Shown: positions 1-6,155, counted from the first letter of the stretch. The stretch is 6,555 bases of DNA from JBGPBY01 sp041481485 (GCA_041481485.1 JBGPBY010000422.1:1-6555); one strand, 5' to 3'. A program made the numbers and translations. The notes: generated by a model from the sequence alone, not told the origin.

Positions 1-629
1 CCAGCGTCGCCGTAACGTTTCGGGCACAAGAGGAGTTCGATGCGTTGAAAAACGCCGCAGGCAGGGAGGCATCGTTGTTGACCGGGCACAGTGTCGACGT
101 CACCGACGACGACGCAGTGATGAAAATGGTTGAAGGCATTCTCGCCAATCAGGGACGGATGGATGTGCTTGTGAACACGGTCGGAGGGTACAAGGCTGGC
201 ATGAAGCTCTGGAATCAGGACTCCAAGGTTCTCGATCAGATGCTTTCCCTTAACCTCCACTCAATTTGGGCGTTGGCACGTGCCGTAGTGCCGGCGATCT
301 TGAGACAAGGCGAGGGAGCTATTGTCAATGTTGCGGCCAAAGCGGCCCTCGATGCACCTGCCGGTGCCGCAGCCTACGCTGCTTCGAAAGCGGCAGCAAT
401 CGCGATGATGAACTCTCTGGCCGCTGATCTTAAAGGTACGGGTGTGCGTGTGAACTCCGTTCTTCCCAGTATCATCGATACGGAACCCAACAGAAAGGCC
501 ATGCCCAATGCCGACTTCGCAAAGTGGCCTAAACCGGTGGACATCGCCCGAGTCATCCTGTTCTTGTGCAGTGACGATGCTAAGGTGGTCCGCGGGGCGT
601 CCATCCCGGTTTACGGGGATAGCGTCTGA
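1..629 (+). CDS. SDR-family oxidoreductase, dihydropteridine reductase-like (5' partial)
   Basis: The reading frame (codons from position 3) is open to the left edge, so the N-terminus with the GxxxGxG cofactor loop lies outside. Visible SDR hallmarks are the VDV adenine-pocket segment near 93, an NTVGG motif in place of NNAG (near 174), the helix-4 Asn (252-254), and YAASK with Tyr at 375-377 and Lys at 387-389. The usual catalytic Ser 13 residues before Tyr is Ala (336-338). The motif AKAALD before the Tyr and DTxxNRKxMPxADFxxW after it (about 477-530) match eukaryotic quinonoid dihydropteridine reductase (QDPR), which also lacks the Ser. A cytosolic NAD(P)H-dependent reductase is therefore expected. 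The substrate is not established: it may be a pterin or another quinonoid or carbonyl compound. An Arg at the end of strand 2 (near 21) weakly hints at NADPH. The family is secure, the QDPR subgroup likely. Confidence 0.9.
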   Translation, partial: SVAVTFRAQEEFDALKNAAGREASLLTGHSVDVTDDDAVMKMVEGILANQGRMDVLVNTVGGYKAGMKLWNQDSKVLDQMLSLNLHSIWALARAVVPAILRQGEGAIVNVAAKAALDAPAGAAAYAASKAAAIAMMNSLAADLKGTGVRVNSVLPSIIDTEPNRKAMPNADFAKWPKPVDIARVILFLCSDDAKVVRGASIPVYGDSV

Positions 630-889
630 GCGCGCCTTTCGCAACGATTACTCTCGAAAACGCCGAAATGTCACAAGCATGACCACCGTTTTTTGCGCGG
701 CTTAATCGCCATGCATTTCATCGGGCCGGTGTAATTTACTCACAGCGAATTGAAAAGTCGCGTATGGTTATTAGAGCGACAATCAAGTTGCTACTAAACA
801 ATGTTCGGAAGTTCTCTGACCTGCCTCGGTCGGTTTTTTTATCCCCACCGCATCAGCCCGGAAGTTTCCTTACAGATAGGTAAATCACT
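630..889. other. Intergenic region and leader of the RRM gene
   Basis: No coding region was supported in these 260 bp. The only clear structure is the terminator-like hairpin at 816-840, described separately. TTGAAA at 750-755 resembles a -35 element, but no good -10 lies 16-18 bp downstream, so no promoter is called. A weak A-rich/T-rich dyad (657-662 with 687-692, enclosing a 4-bp stem) ends in six Ts and might terminate the SDR transcript, but it is poor. Confidence 0.5.
816..840 (+). terminator. Terminator-like hairpin upstream of the RRM gene
   Basis: CTGACC (816-821) pairs with GGTCGG (828-833) through six pairs, one of them T-G, around a 6-nt loop, and is followed directly by seven Ts (834-840). 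That is the classic shape of an intrinsic terminator on the plus strand. It ends 49 bp before the RRM start codon, and no promoter is visible in those 49 bp. It may therefore be a leader attenuator for the RRM gene rather than only the end of the SDR transcript. The structure is seen directly; the regulatory role is inferred. Confidence 0.65.
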
Positions 890-1201
890 ATGTCGAAAAA
901 AATGTTCGTCGGGAATTTGTCCTTTCAAACCACTGAAACCGATGTCCGCACTGCGTTTGAAGCATTCGGTTCTGTCGAGTCCGTCGCGATTATTATGGAT
1001 CGCGACACAGGACGTTCGAAAGGCTTCGGGTTTGTGGAAATGAATGAAGGCGATGCCCATAAGGCGATTGCTGGATTGAGCGGCTCTCAACTCGATGGCC
1101 GCGCCCTGACTGTCAATGAAGCTAAGCCAATGGTCAAGCGTGATTTTGGCGGCGGCGGCGATCGTGGCGGACGCGGCGGTTACGGCGGCGGACGCAACTA
1201 A
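890..1201 (+). CDS. Glycine-rich RRM-domain RNA-binding protein
   Basis: This is a complete 103-aa protein. A single RNA recognition motif fills residues 4-80, with RNP2 at MFVGNL (5-10) and RNP1 at KGFGFVEM (44-51). The aromatic residues at 6, 46 and 48 are the ones expected to stack on RNA bases. The C-terminus (about 84-103) is a short Gly/Arg tail with GGGG and RGG repeats, typical of the bacterial rbp type known from cyanobacteria, where several members are cold-induced. It probably acts in the cytoplasm on single-stranded RNA as a chaperone or stability factor. The ATG at 890 places RNP2 at the usual distance from the N-terminus. AGATAGG ending at 880 is a weak ribosome site with 9-nt spacing. 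The gene stands alone, with a hairpin leader upstream (816-840) and a convergent gene downstream. Confidence 0.95.
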   Translation: MSKKMFVGNLSFQTTETDVRTAFEAFGSVESVAIIMDRDTGRSKGFGFVEMNEGDAHKAIAGLSGSQLDGRALTVNEAKPMVKRDFGGGGDRGGRGGYGGGRN

Positions 1202-1210
1202 CAACTTTCC

Positions 1211-1242
1211 GGAGGGCCTGTCAGGTTACTCATAGGCTCTCC
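1211..1242. terminator. Hairpin between convergent genes, possible terminator
   Basis: GGAGGGCCT (1211-1219) pairs with AGGCTCTCC (1234-1242) over nine positions, with one G-T pair and a 14-nt loop. It starts 9 bp after the RRM stop codon. The following bases are only moderately T-rich (CTTTCCTCTTTT, 1249-1260), so termination is plausible but not textbook. The rest of the gap up to 1384 contains nothing that I can support. Confidence 0.4.
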
Positions 1243-1384
1243 ACACAGCTTTCCTCTTTTCGTGAGGGAATGCCCTTCGCATGCCGATAAATAAATTCGC
1301 GTCCGGCGCTTCTCTTCCGACTTTACTAAAGAGACTTTCCAATCAGGAGCATGGACAAGGCCACACCCCCGAAACTGCGGAGGC

Positions 1385-1597
1385 TTACTGCCTTTTTGCC
1401 GCCTGCTCTGTCGTCGTTGCAATCCTTTCAAGTAAGGCTTCAACGCGTTCCATGTGCTGGAAATTTCTTTCAACGTATTGTCGCTGCGTCTTGAATGTCT
1501 TGGATCCGCGCCAATACACCATTACGAATACCCAAAATCCGATAATTAACAGAAACGGTAGCCAAGACACCAATGCCTGCCATAGAGCTCCATTCAT
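1385..1597 (-). CDS. Small single-pass membrane protein with C-terminal coiled coil
   Basis: The 70-aa product has one hydrophobic segment (about residues 9-28, with SWLPFLLIIGFW), then a basic stretch (R30, K33, K36, R39) that predicts a cytoplasmic C-terminus. A charged amphipathic helix (about 40-60, with HMERVEALLERIA) probably forms a coiled coil. The membrane part resembles the transmembrane segment just before the AAA domain of FtsH, but no ATPase follows. I recognise the pattern as a small uncharacterised proteobacterial-type protein and know no function. The frame is open upstream to 1675, but the start at 1597 is chosen because GGAGG (1607-1611) lies 9 nt before it and it leaves the hydrophobic segment near the N-terminus. 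The gene converges on the RRM gene. Confidence 0.7.
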   Translation of the reverse strand: MNGALWQALVSWLPFLLIIGFWVFVMVYWRGSKTFKTQRQYVERNFQHMERVEALLERIATTTEQAAKRQ

Positions 1598-1606
1598 CGG
1601 CCATTT

Positions 1607-1611
1607 CCTCC
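1607..1611 (-). promoter_or_regulatory. Shine-Dalgarno GGAGG deciding the start of the 70-aa membrane protein
   Basis: On the minus strand GGAGG is followed by 9 nt and then ATG (1597-1595). The longer reading, from the ATG at 1675, shows no such site and would add 26 residues of unlikely sequence. Confidence 0.6.
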
Positions 1612-1751
1612 AAATCCCAACGATGCCCTCCTGATTCTCAAAACAGCGACCCGGGGGTACGCGGGGGCATAGCATAGTCCAGACCGGTGAATGTGTTGGA
1701 ACAGAGTCTGGCGGCGGCTGCGCTCAACTGCGCAGAATCCAGGTTTCCATA

Positions 1752-2033
1752 ATGGCGGTAAGAACGAAGCCGCTGGATTCTTTCGTGCCGGACTTTGCTA
1801 AAGTAGCCATCATGCGCGCAATGCTGCAAGACCTCCGGATCGGAAGCAATGATCTGGGAAGCCGATTGCCGGAAGCAGGAAACTCCGATGAAATTTCACG
1901 GCTGTCGCGAACATTCAATCATATGCTCGATCGAGTTCAGGCCTCGGTCAATCAGGTTCGTACGGTGACCGACTCCGTCGCTCACGATCTCAAAAGCCTG
2001 GTGACATGGATTCGAGGCCGCCTGGAAGCGTAG
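1752..2033 (+). pseudogene. Sensor histidine kinase remnant (HAMP plus start of HisKA)
   Basis: The 93-codon frame is recognisable from about 1833 on. A HAMP-type stretch (DLGSRLP, then SDEISRLSRTFNHMLDRVQ) is followed by the helix leading to an H-box, DSVAHDL, with the phospho-acceptor His at codon 78 (1983-1985). In intact members of this family (HAMP-HisKA-HATPase membrane kinases, including heavy-metal sensors) the H-box reads HDLRSPLTRIR. Here it reads HDLKSLVTWIR, losing the conserved Pro, and a TAG stop follows 15 codons after the His. There are no transmembrane segments before it and no ATPase domain after it in any frame. The ATG at 1752 has no ribosome site. It is best read as a decayed fragment left by deletion. 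Confidence 0.7.
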
Positions 2034-2332
2034 TGGGAATCGACGTTCTCGAACGGATGCGCGTGGCAGGCGCCATTGCGCAATTCGCTCCGGATGCATC
2101 ATTGGTTATTGCAAAGTTACTAAAGTCTTCCGACGAAGATGCGAGGAAACTCGGCGTCGCCATTCTCAGCGAACATGAGCTGCCCATCGCAACCAGCCTC
2201 CTCAAATCAAATCGCTGTACCGATCAGATGCTGGGTTTGAAGATCATGACCGATATGTGGCCCGTCGTCGCAAGGGATCACATTTACGACGTGCAGAACA
2301 TACTTCCGTGCACGAGATCCGCAAGGAACTAG
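2006..2332 (+). CDS. Hypothetical protein with HEAT-like helical pattern, possibly a gene fragment
   Basis: I do not recognise this 108-codon frame. It overlaps the end of the kinase remnant by 28 bp in another frame. From about residue 13 it alternates amphipathic helices and short polar turns (LLKSSDEDARKLGVAIL, then LPIATSLLKSN), like a HEAT or armadillo repeat. The last 12 or so codons look unrelated. A different frame at 2308-2400 reads VHEIRKELE, a stop, then VVDPDLKVIWKI, which would continue a helical-repeat protein. A frameshifted, eroded gene is therefore possible. The ATG at 2006 has no good ribosome site. No function is proposed. Confidence 0.35.
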   Translation: MDSRPPGSVVGIDVLERMRVAGAIAQFAPDASLVIAKLLKSSDEDARKLGVAILSEHELPIATSLLKSNRCTDQMLGLKIMTDMWPVVARDHIYDVQNILPCTRSARN

Positions 2333-2617
2333 AATGAGTGGTGGATCCTGATTTGAAGGTTATCTGGAAGATCGTTTTGGAACGAAGCCCGTTACAATGC
2401 CCGTGACCCAAGCCCCAGCCGATGCTGTCATGACATCTTTCAAATGTGCAGGCTGGTTCTCTATAATTGCCTGCGATTCGAAGGAAGCTGCCGAGGGTTC
2501 GTTCGCAATACGCCTCTGACGATTTCCACGTTTCGATTCTTGTGCGAATGCTCATGGAACCTTTGCGCACTATCGATTTATCGCTCAGCAAAGGTAACCA
2601 GCAAGTAAGTCAAAATC
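2333..2617. other. Gap without a supported gene, upstream of the hybrid kinase
   Basis: No convincing coding region exists on either strand. The one long minus-strand frame crossing it is rich in Ser, Arg and Cys and has no recognisable motif. The left end may hold the frameshifted tail of the HEAT-like ORF. The right half holds the candidate promoter at 2439-2467 and a kinase leader of about 140 nt. Confidence 0.5.
2439..2467 (+). promoter_or_regulatory. Candidate sigma70-type promoter for the hybrid kinase
   Basis: A perfect -10 hexamer TATAAT (2462-2467) lies 17 bp after TTCAAA (2439-2444), which matches the -35 consensus at four of six positions. Transcription would begin near 2474, giving a leader of about 144 nt before the kinase ATG. 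Confidence 0.4.
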
Positions 2618-4519
2618 ATGCAGTCCAGCCTTGAACAATTTGTTAAGGCCGCAGAAGTTTTCCCTGCAGCCGTCGTTATCGCGGATGCCGATGGGCGTAT
2701 CGTGCTCGTGAATGGGAAAACACTGGCGATGTTCGGGTATCAGCACGATGAGCTCGTCGGACAGATGATTGAAATGCTTATACCGGAGCGGTTCCGCGGA
2801 CGGCATGTTCACCACCGGAACGATTTCAACGCAGCCCCAAAGACCCGGCTCATGGGGACGGGGATGGATCTGGTCGGCAGACAAAAGAACGGCGAAGAGT
2901 TTCCTATTGAAGTGAGTCTCAGTCCCGCAAAAACTGAAACTGGCATGCTGATCGTCAGTATGATTCAGGACATCACCGTTCGAAAGCAGGCTGAAGAAGA
3001 GTTAAAACAATCGGAACAACGATACCGATTGCTTTTCGAGAACGCCGTCTTCGGCATATTCCGCATCAGTCTCTCGGGAGAATTCCTGGATGCAAACCCC
3101 GCCCTCTGTTCCATGTTGGCATATGACTCTGTCGACGAACTGATCAAAAAAGATGCGAAGGTTAACGTCTTCCGGGATTCCGCCCAAAGCGCTACGCTAT
3201 TTGAAGAATTAAGGAAACACGATCGAATAAGCGACGTTGAAGCAATCTGGAGACGAAAGGACGGAAGGCCGATCACTGTTCGCATCAGCGGCCGCACAGT
3301 GCGAAATCCTGCCGGGAATCCGATTGCCTTTGAGCTATTCGCAGCAGACGTCACTCATCGCGCGGCTCTTGAAGAGCAGCTTCGGCACTCTCAAAAAATG
3401 GAGGCTGTCGGCAGACTTGCCGACAGCATTGTTCACGACTTTAACAACCTCATGGCGGTGATATCCGCCCAGGGTGAGCTTGTATTGGAACTGGAAGATC
3501 TTCGTGCGATCCGTCAGGAAACAGAACTCATCGTCGCGACTGCCGAGAAGGCTGCAGCCTTAACGCGTCAGCTGCTGGCATTCAGCCGAAAGCAGGAAGT
3601 GGAATCGAATGTCGTGAATATAAACATGCTGCTACGCGGCAACCTGGATCAGATTCTGGGAAGGCTCCTCCCCAACGACGTGGAACTGAAGACAGTTCTC
3701 TCTCCTGAACTCGGCAATGTCCTGATCAATCCCGGTCACTTTGAACAAGTGGTAATGAACCTGGTAGTCAATGCCAGAGATGCAATGCCTAACGGAGGCA
3801 GATTAACTGTTGAAACATCCAACGTCGAACTGGATTCATTCTATGCCCAGGACCATCTCGACGTGACAGCCGGAACATATGTCATGCTTGCCGTCACCGA
3901 CAATGGGATTGGTATTAGTCCGGAAGTCCGATCGCGGATATTTGAGCCGTTTTTTACGACCAAGGGTTCCCGCGGCAACGGTCTCGGCTTGTCAACGGTA
4001 TACGCGAACGTGAAGCACGCGAAAGGACACGTCTGGTTCTATTCCGAGATTGGTAAGGGAACAACTTTTAAGGTTTATCTGCCCCGGGTGGGCGGGGCCT
4101 CTGAACTTATTCCGATTGAATCCAAATCCACACGGAGTTGCACGCATACCGGAACGATTCTCCTCGTCGAAGACGAAGTGCGCCTTCATCGATCCATACG
4201 GCAGATACTCGAAAAAGCGGGATACACCGTCTTGTCGGCGTTTCACGGAATGGACGCCATTCGTCTTCTTGAAGGCCATGAAGGACAGGTTCAACTCGTG
4301 CTCACCGATATCGGGTTGCCCCATATTCGGGGCCCGGAACTGATCTCCCATGTGAAACAGCTACGGCCAAACGTCGAAGTCCTCTATATGTCCGGATTCG
4401 GGGAGGATGGGCTTCGCCCTCAAGAGGCGGCGCAAATAGCCGATCGATTTATACAAAAGCCATTCCGGAAAGATGCGCTGCTACGCATGGTGCAAAGCAC
4501 ACTGGCAAATACAATCTGA
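2618..4519 (+). CDS. Soluble hybrid histidine kinase, PAS-PAS-HisKA-HATPase-REC
   Basis: The protein has 633 aa and no membrane segment, so it is probably a cytoplasmic sensor. PAS1 covers about residues 5-122, with the conserved MLIPERFRGRHVHHR stretch at 53-67. A charged linker (about 121-138) joins it to PAS2 (about 133-250). The dimerisation helix carries the H-box HDFNN with phospho-acceptor His273. The ATPase domain (about 365-490) shows the N box NLVVNARDAM (381-390), G1 DNGIG (428-432), F box EPFFTTK (443-449) and G2 GNGLGLS (453-459). The receiver (about 512-630) has acidic residues 518-520, phospho-acceptor Asp564 in LTDIGLP, Ser592 and Lys614 in QKPF. All catalytic features are present, so autophosphorylation with transfer to the own REC is expected. 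The ligand of the PAS domains is unknown. An in-frame TAA at 2606-2608 fixes the start at or after 2618; the ribosome site is weak. Confidence 0.95.
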   Translation: MQSSLEQFVKAAEVFPAAVVIADADGRIVLVNGKTLAMFGYQHDELVGQMIEMLIPERFRGRHVHHRNDFNAAPKTRLMGTGMDLVGRQKNGEEFPIEVSLSPAKTETGMLIVSMIQDITVRKQAEEELKQSEQRYRLLFENAVFGIFRISLSGEFLDANPALCSMLAYDSVDELIKKDAKVNVFRDSAQSATLFEELRKHDRISDVEAIWRRKDGRPITVRISGRTVRNPAGNPIAFELFAADVTHRAALEEQLRHSQKMEAVGRLADSIVHDFNNLMAVISAQGELVLELEDLRAIRQETELIVATAEKAAALTRQLLAFSRKQEVESNVVNINMLLRGNLDQILGRLLPNDVELKTVLSPELGNVLINPGHFEQVVMNLVVNARDAMPNGGRLTVETSNVELDSFYAQDHLDVTAGTYVMLAVTDNGIGISPEVRSRIFEPFFTTKGSRGNGLGLSTVYANVKHAKGHVWFYSEIGKGTTFKVYLPRVGGASELIPIESKSTRSCTHTGTILLVEDEVRLHRSIRQILEKAGYTVLSAFHGMDAIRLLEGHEGQVQLVLTDIGLPHIRGPELISHVKQLRPNVEVLYMSGFGEDGLRPQEAAQIADRFIQKPFRKDALLRMVQSTLANTI

Positions 4520-4527
4520 ACTCGTCT

Positions 4528-5859
4528 TCATATATGGGCTTCCAGTTTCTCGGCCGAATTTGAACGCAAAAGAGCCGCGCCTGTTTTGACGGGAACGGAA
4601 AGCACAGGAACGTGAGAGCGTCGAATGATGCGTTCCGCTGTAGCTCCAAGCACAACGCGTTCCAGCACACCTTTACTCTCCAGATTAATCAGCAGAAGAT
4701 CGGCATCATGTTCATCGGCGAACTGGATGAGTGCATCGTGAATCCGCCCCTGCACGATGTGAATACTGCATTCCGATTCGCTGATGCCTGTGTTCTTCAG
4801 CGCCTGACGAAAGCGCGTCACCGCCTCAGCCTGAATTTCAGAGAAATCGAATGGTAACGTCCCCGGTACCTGTACGGTCCACTGCCCGGATTCAAGAAAG
4901 TCGACGGCGTGAACCAAATTCAGTGCAGCTTTGAACGTTCGCGCCAAATCAGCGGCGTAGCGCAAACCAGTTTCCGCACTGCTGGAGAGATCGGCAGCAT
5001 ATACAATGCGACGAATCTGAATTGGATTACTTCCGGAGATCTCACGATGCATGCCTTTTTGAGAGACAGTCAGTATCGGAACCGGAATCTTTCTCAGAAT
5101 GTGTTCAGTGGTGGACCCCAGAACAAACCGCTCAATGTTTTTTCGGCCATGCGTCCCCATCACCACGAGGTCCGCCTTCTCGGCGTGAATGGTCCGCAGA
5201 ATTTCTTCTCCAGTTTCTCCCGTCTTGACGATCAGATGGAAATTGGCGAAGTCGCGGCAAACGGCCGCAATTTCTTCATGCAGAGTTTTCTGCGCTTCCT
5301 TTACCGCAAGTTCTTCAATCCCCTGCGTTCGTTCTCGATTGCCAATATCAAAAACGGCCAGAGGCGGGACGACATGGACCACAATCAACCGCGCTTGAAA
5401 CTGTTTCGCGAGAGATAGTCCATATCGGAGAGCCTGTTTTGAAGGTTCAGAGAAATCAAAGGGAACCAGAATGTTTTCAGTTTGAAACATAGTCCTCTCC
5501 TTTGAAGGCAGCATTGCGAACTTAAGTGTTTGATCTACTAATTCCTGCCTTCGAAACGGCTTTTGAAGGTAGCCTTTTGCGCCAAGCCGTATTGCTTTCG
5601 ACCTGGTCTCAGAATCGGCGAACGCGGATACCATCAACACAGGTGTGGTGGATTGCTTTCGCTTCAGTTCCATCAAAAGATCGACGCCACTCTTCCCGGG
5701 CATTCTGTAATCGCAAACAATCAAGTCTATGGGAAGCCGCTGAATGACTTCGAGCGCCTGGTCGACATTTTGCGCTGTTTCGACAACGTGACCTTCGCGT
5801 TCCAAAATCCGTTTCATTGAATCGCGGCATGTTTGGTCGTCGTCTGCGATGAGTATCAT
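4528..5859 (-). CDS. Response-regulator receiver fused to two universal stress protein domains
   Basis: The 443-aa product begins with a receiver domain (about residues 1-114): acidic pocket DDD at 6-8, phospho-acceptor Asp50 in CDYRMPG, Ser78 in VSAF and Lys100 in LQKPF. Usp domain 1 (about 128-266) ends with the intact nucleotide loop G-2x-G-9x-G-S (Gly235, Gly238, Gly248, Ser249). Usp domain 2 (about 281-425) has lost these residues (Asn392, Ser395 and Ala406 replace Gly, Gly and Ser). No DNA-binding domain follows, so phosphorylation probably modulates an ATP-binding stress protein rather than transcription. The start at 5859 fits the beginning of the REC fold and has AAGGA 4 nt upstream; the frame stays open to an ATG at 6087. 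An internal ribosome site and ATG at 5490 could yield the tandem Usp part alone (320 aa). The stop codon lies 8 bp from that of the convergent kinase. Confidence 0.9.
   Translation of the reverse strand: MILIADDDQTCRDSMKRILEREGHVVETAQNVDQALEVIQRLPIDLIVCDYRMPGKSGVDLLMELKRKQSTTPVLMVSAFADSETRSKAIRLGAKGYLQKPFRRQELVDQTLKFAMLPSKERTMFQTENILVPFDFSEPSKQALRYGLSLAKQFQARLIVVHVVPPLAVFDIGNRERTQGIEELAVKEAQKTLHEEIAAVCRDFANFHLIVKTGETGEEILRTIHAEKADLVVMGTHGRKNIERFVLGSTTEHILRKIPVPILTVSQKGMHREISGSNPIQIRRIVYAADLSSSAETGLRYAADLARTFKAALNLVHAVDFLESGQWTVQVPGTLPFDFSEIQAEAVTRFRQALKNTGISESECSIHIVQGRIHDALIQFADEHDADLLLINLESKGVLERVVLGATAERIIRRSHVPVLSVPVKTGAALLRSNSAEKLEAHI
5497..5502 (-). promoter_or_regulatory. Internal Shine-Dalgarno before the Usp part of the fusion
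   Basis: On the minus strand AAGGAG (5502-5497) is followed by 6 nt and ATG (5490-5488), which encodes MFQTENILVPFDFSE, a typical UspA N-terminus. This is the best ribosome site seen in the window, better than that of the receiver start at 5859. It lies exactly at the REC/Usp boundary with no stop codon between the two parts. Confidence 0.65.
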
Positions 5860-6155
5860 GGGTTCCTTTCCAAGCCTCTGTACTGTCTTTTCGATGACAC
5901 TACGAAGCAAGAGAAGGGCCTCCAGTTCCGAAACGATGCATGTGCTTGATGCTGCTCGCGAAAAGAATCGGTGCATGCCTTGAGCACTGCATTCTACGTA
6001 GACGGTATGACACGGTGCCTGAATCATGACGGGACGCAGAAGACTTACGGTCGATATAGGCAATGATTCAGAAAGAGCAGGTGACAACTTGTCTAAGGCT
6101 TCGCTTCCGACTCGTTCCAGTTGAATGCAAACCCTTGCAAAAACATCAAAGGCCG
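5860..6155. other. Divergent intergenic region between the REC-Usp gene and the baeRF-like gene
   Basis: This stretch should hold the promoters of both divergent genes, but I find no convincing -35/-10 pair on either strand. It contains the 9-bp inverted repeat described separately (6019-6071). The minus frame through 5860-6087 is open and could add 76 residues to the REC-Usp protein. The plus frame from ATG 6063 is open and could add 31 residues to the baeRF-like protein. Neither extension has recognisable domain character. Confidence 0.5.
6019..6071. repeat. 9-bp inverted repeat in the divergent intergenic region
   Basis: CTGAATCAT (6019-6027) is the exact reverse complement of ATGATTCAG (6063-6071). 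Each arm contains its own 7-bp dyad, TGA(A/T)TCA. The copies are 44 bp apart, about four helical turns, which would place two bound dimers on the same DNA face. An operator role is inference. Confidence 0.35.

Noticed and set aside
657..694. AAAACG/CGTTTT dyad with a T-run after the SDR gene
   Set aside because: The outer stem is A/T-rich, the inner stem has only four pairs and the internal loop is uneven; too weak to call a terminator.
750..780. TTGAAA as a -35 element for the RRM gene
   Set aside because: No acceptable -10 hexamer at 16-18 bp spacing; TATGGT and TTATTA lie too close.
1321..1331. CTTTACTAAAG dyad between the convergent genes
   Set aside because: The arms are only 5 bp and AT-rich, with no supporting context.
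1718..1735. CTGCGC/GCGCAG hairpin upstream of the kinase remnant
   Set aside because: The six-pair stem has no T-run and no relation to a supported gene; short GC dyads like this are expected by chance.
2244..2591. A 115-codon minus-strand frame spanning the gap before the hybrid kinase
   Set aside because: It is rich in Ser, Arg and Cys, has no motif or ribosome site, and overlaps the HEAT-like ORF antisense; it looks like chance.
3992..4351. A 119-codon minus-strand frame inside the hybrid kinase
   Set aside because: It is antisense to the kinase ATPase and receiver motifs; a shadow frame.
4909..5418. A 169-codon plus-strand frame inside the REC-Usp gene
   Set aside because: It is entirely antisense to two well-supported Usp domains and has no family features.
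5938..5985. Imperfect direct repeat GCATG-CTTGA (copies near 5938 and 5973)
   Set aside because: The copies differ in internal spacing and are short; insufficient to call an operator or repeat.
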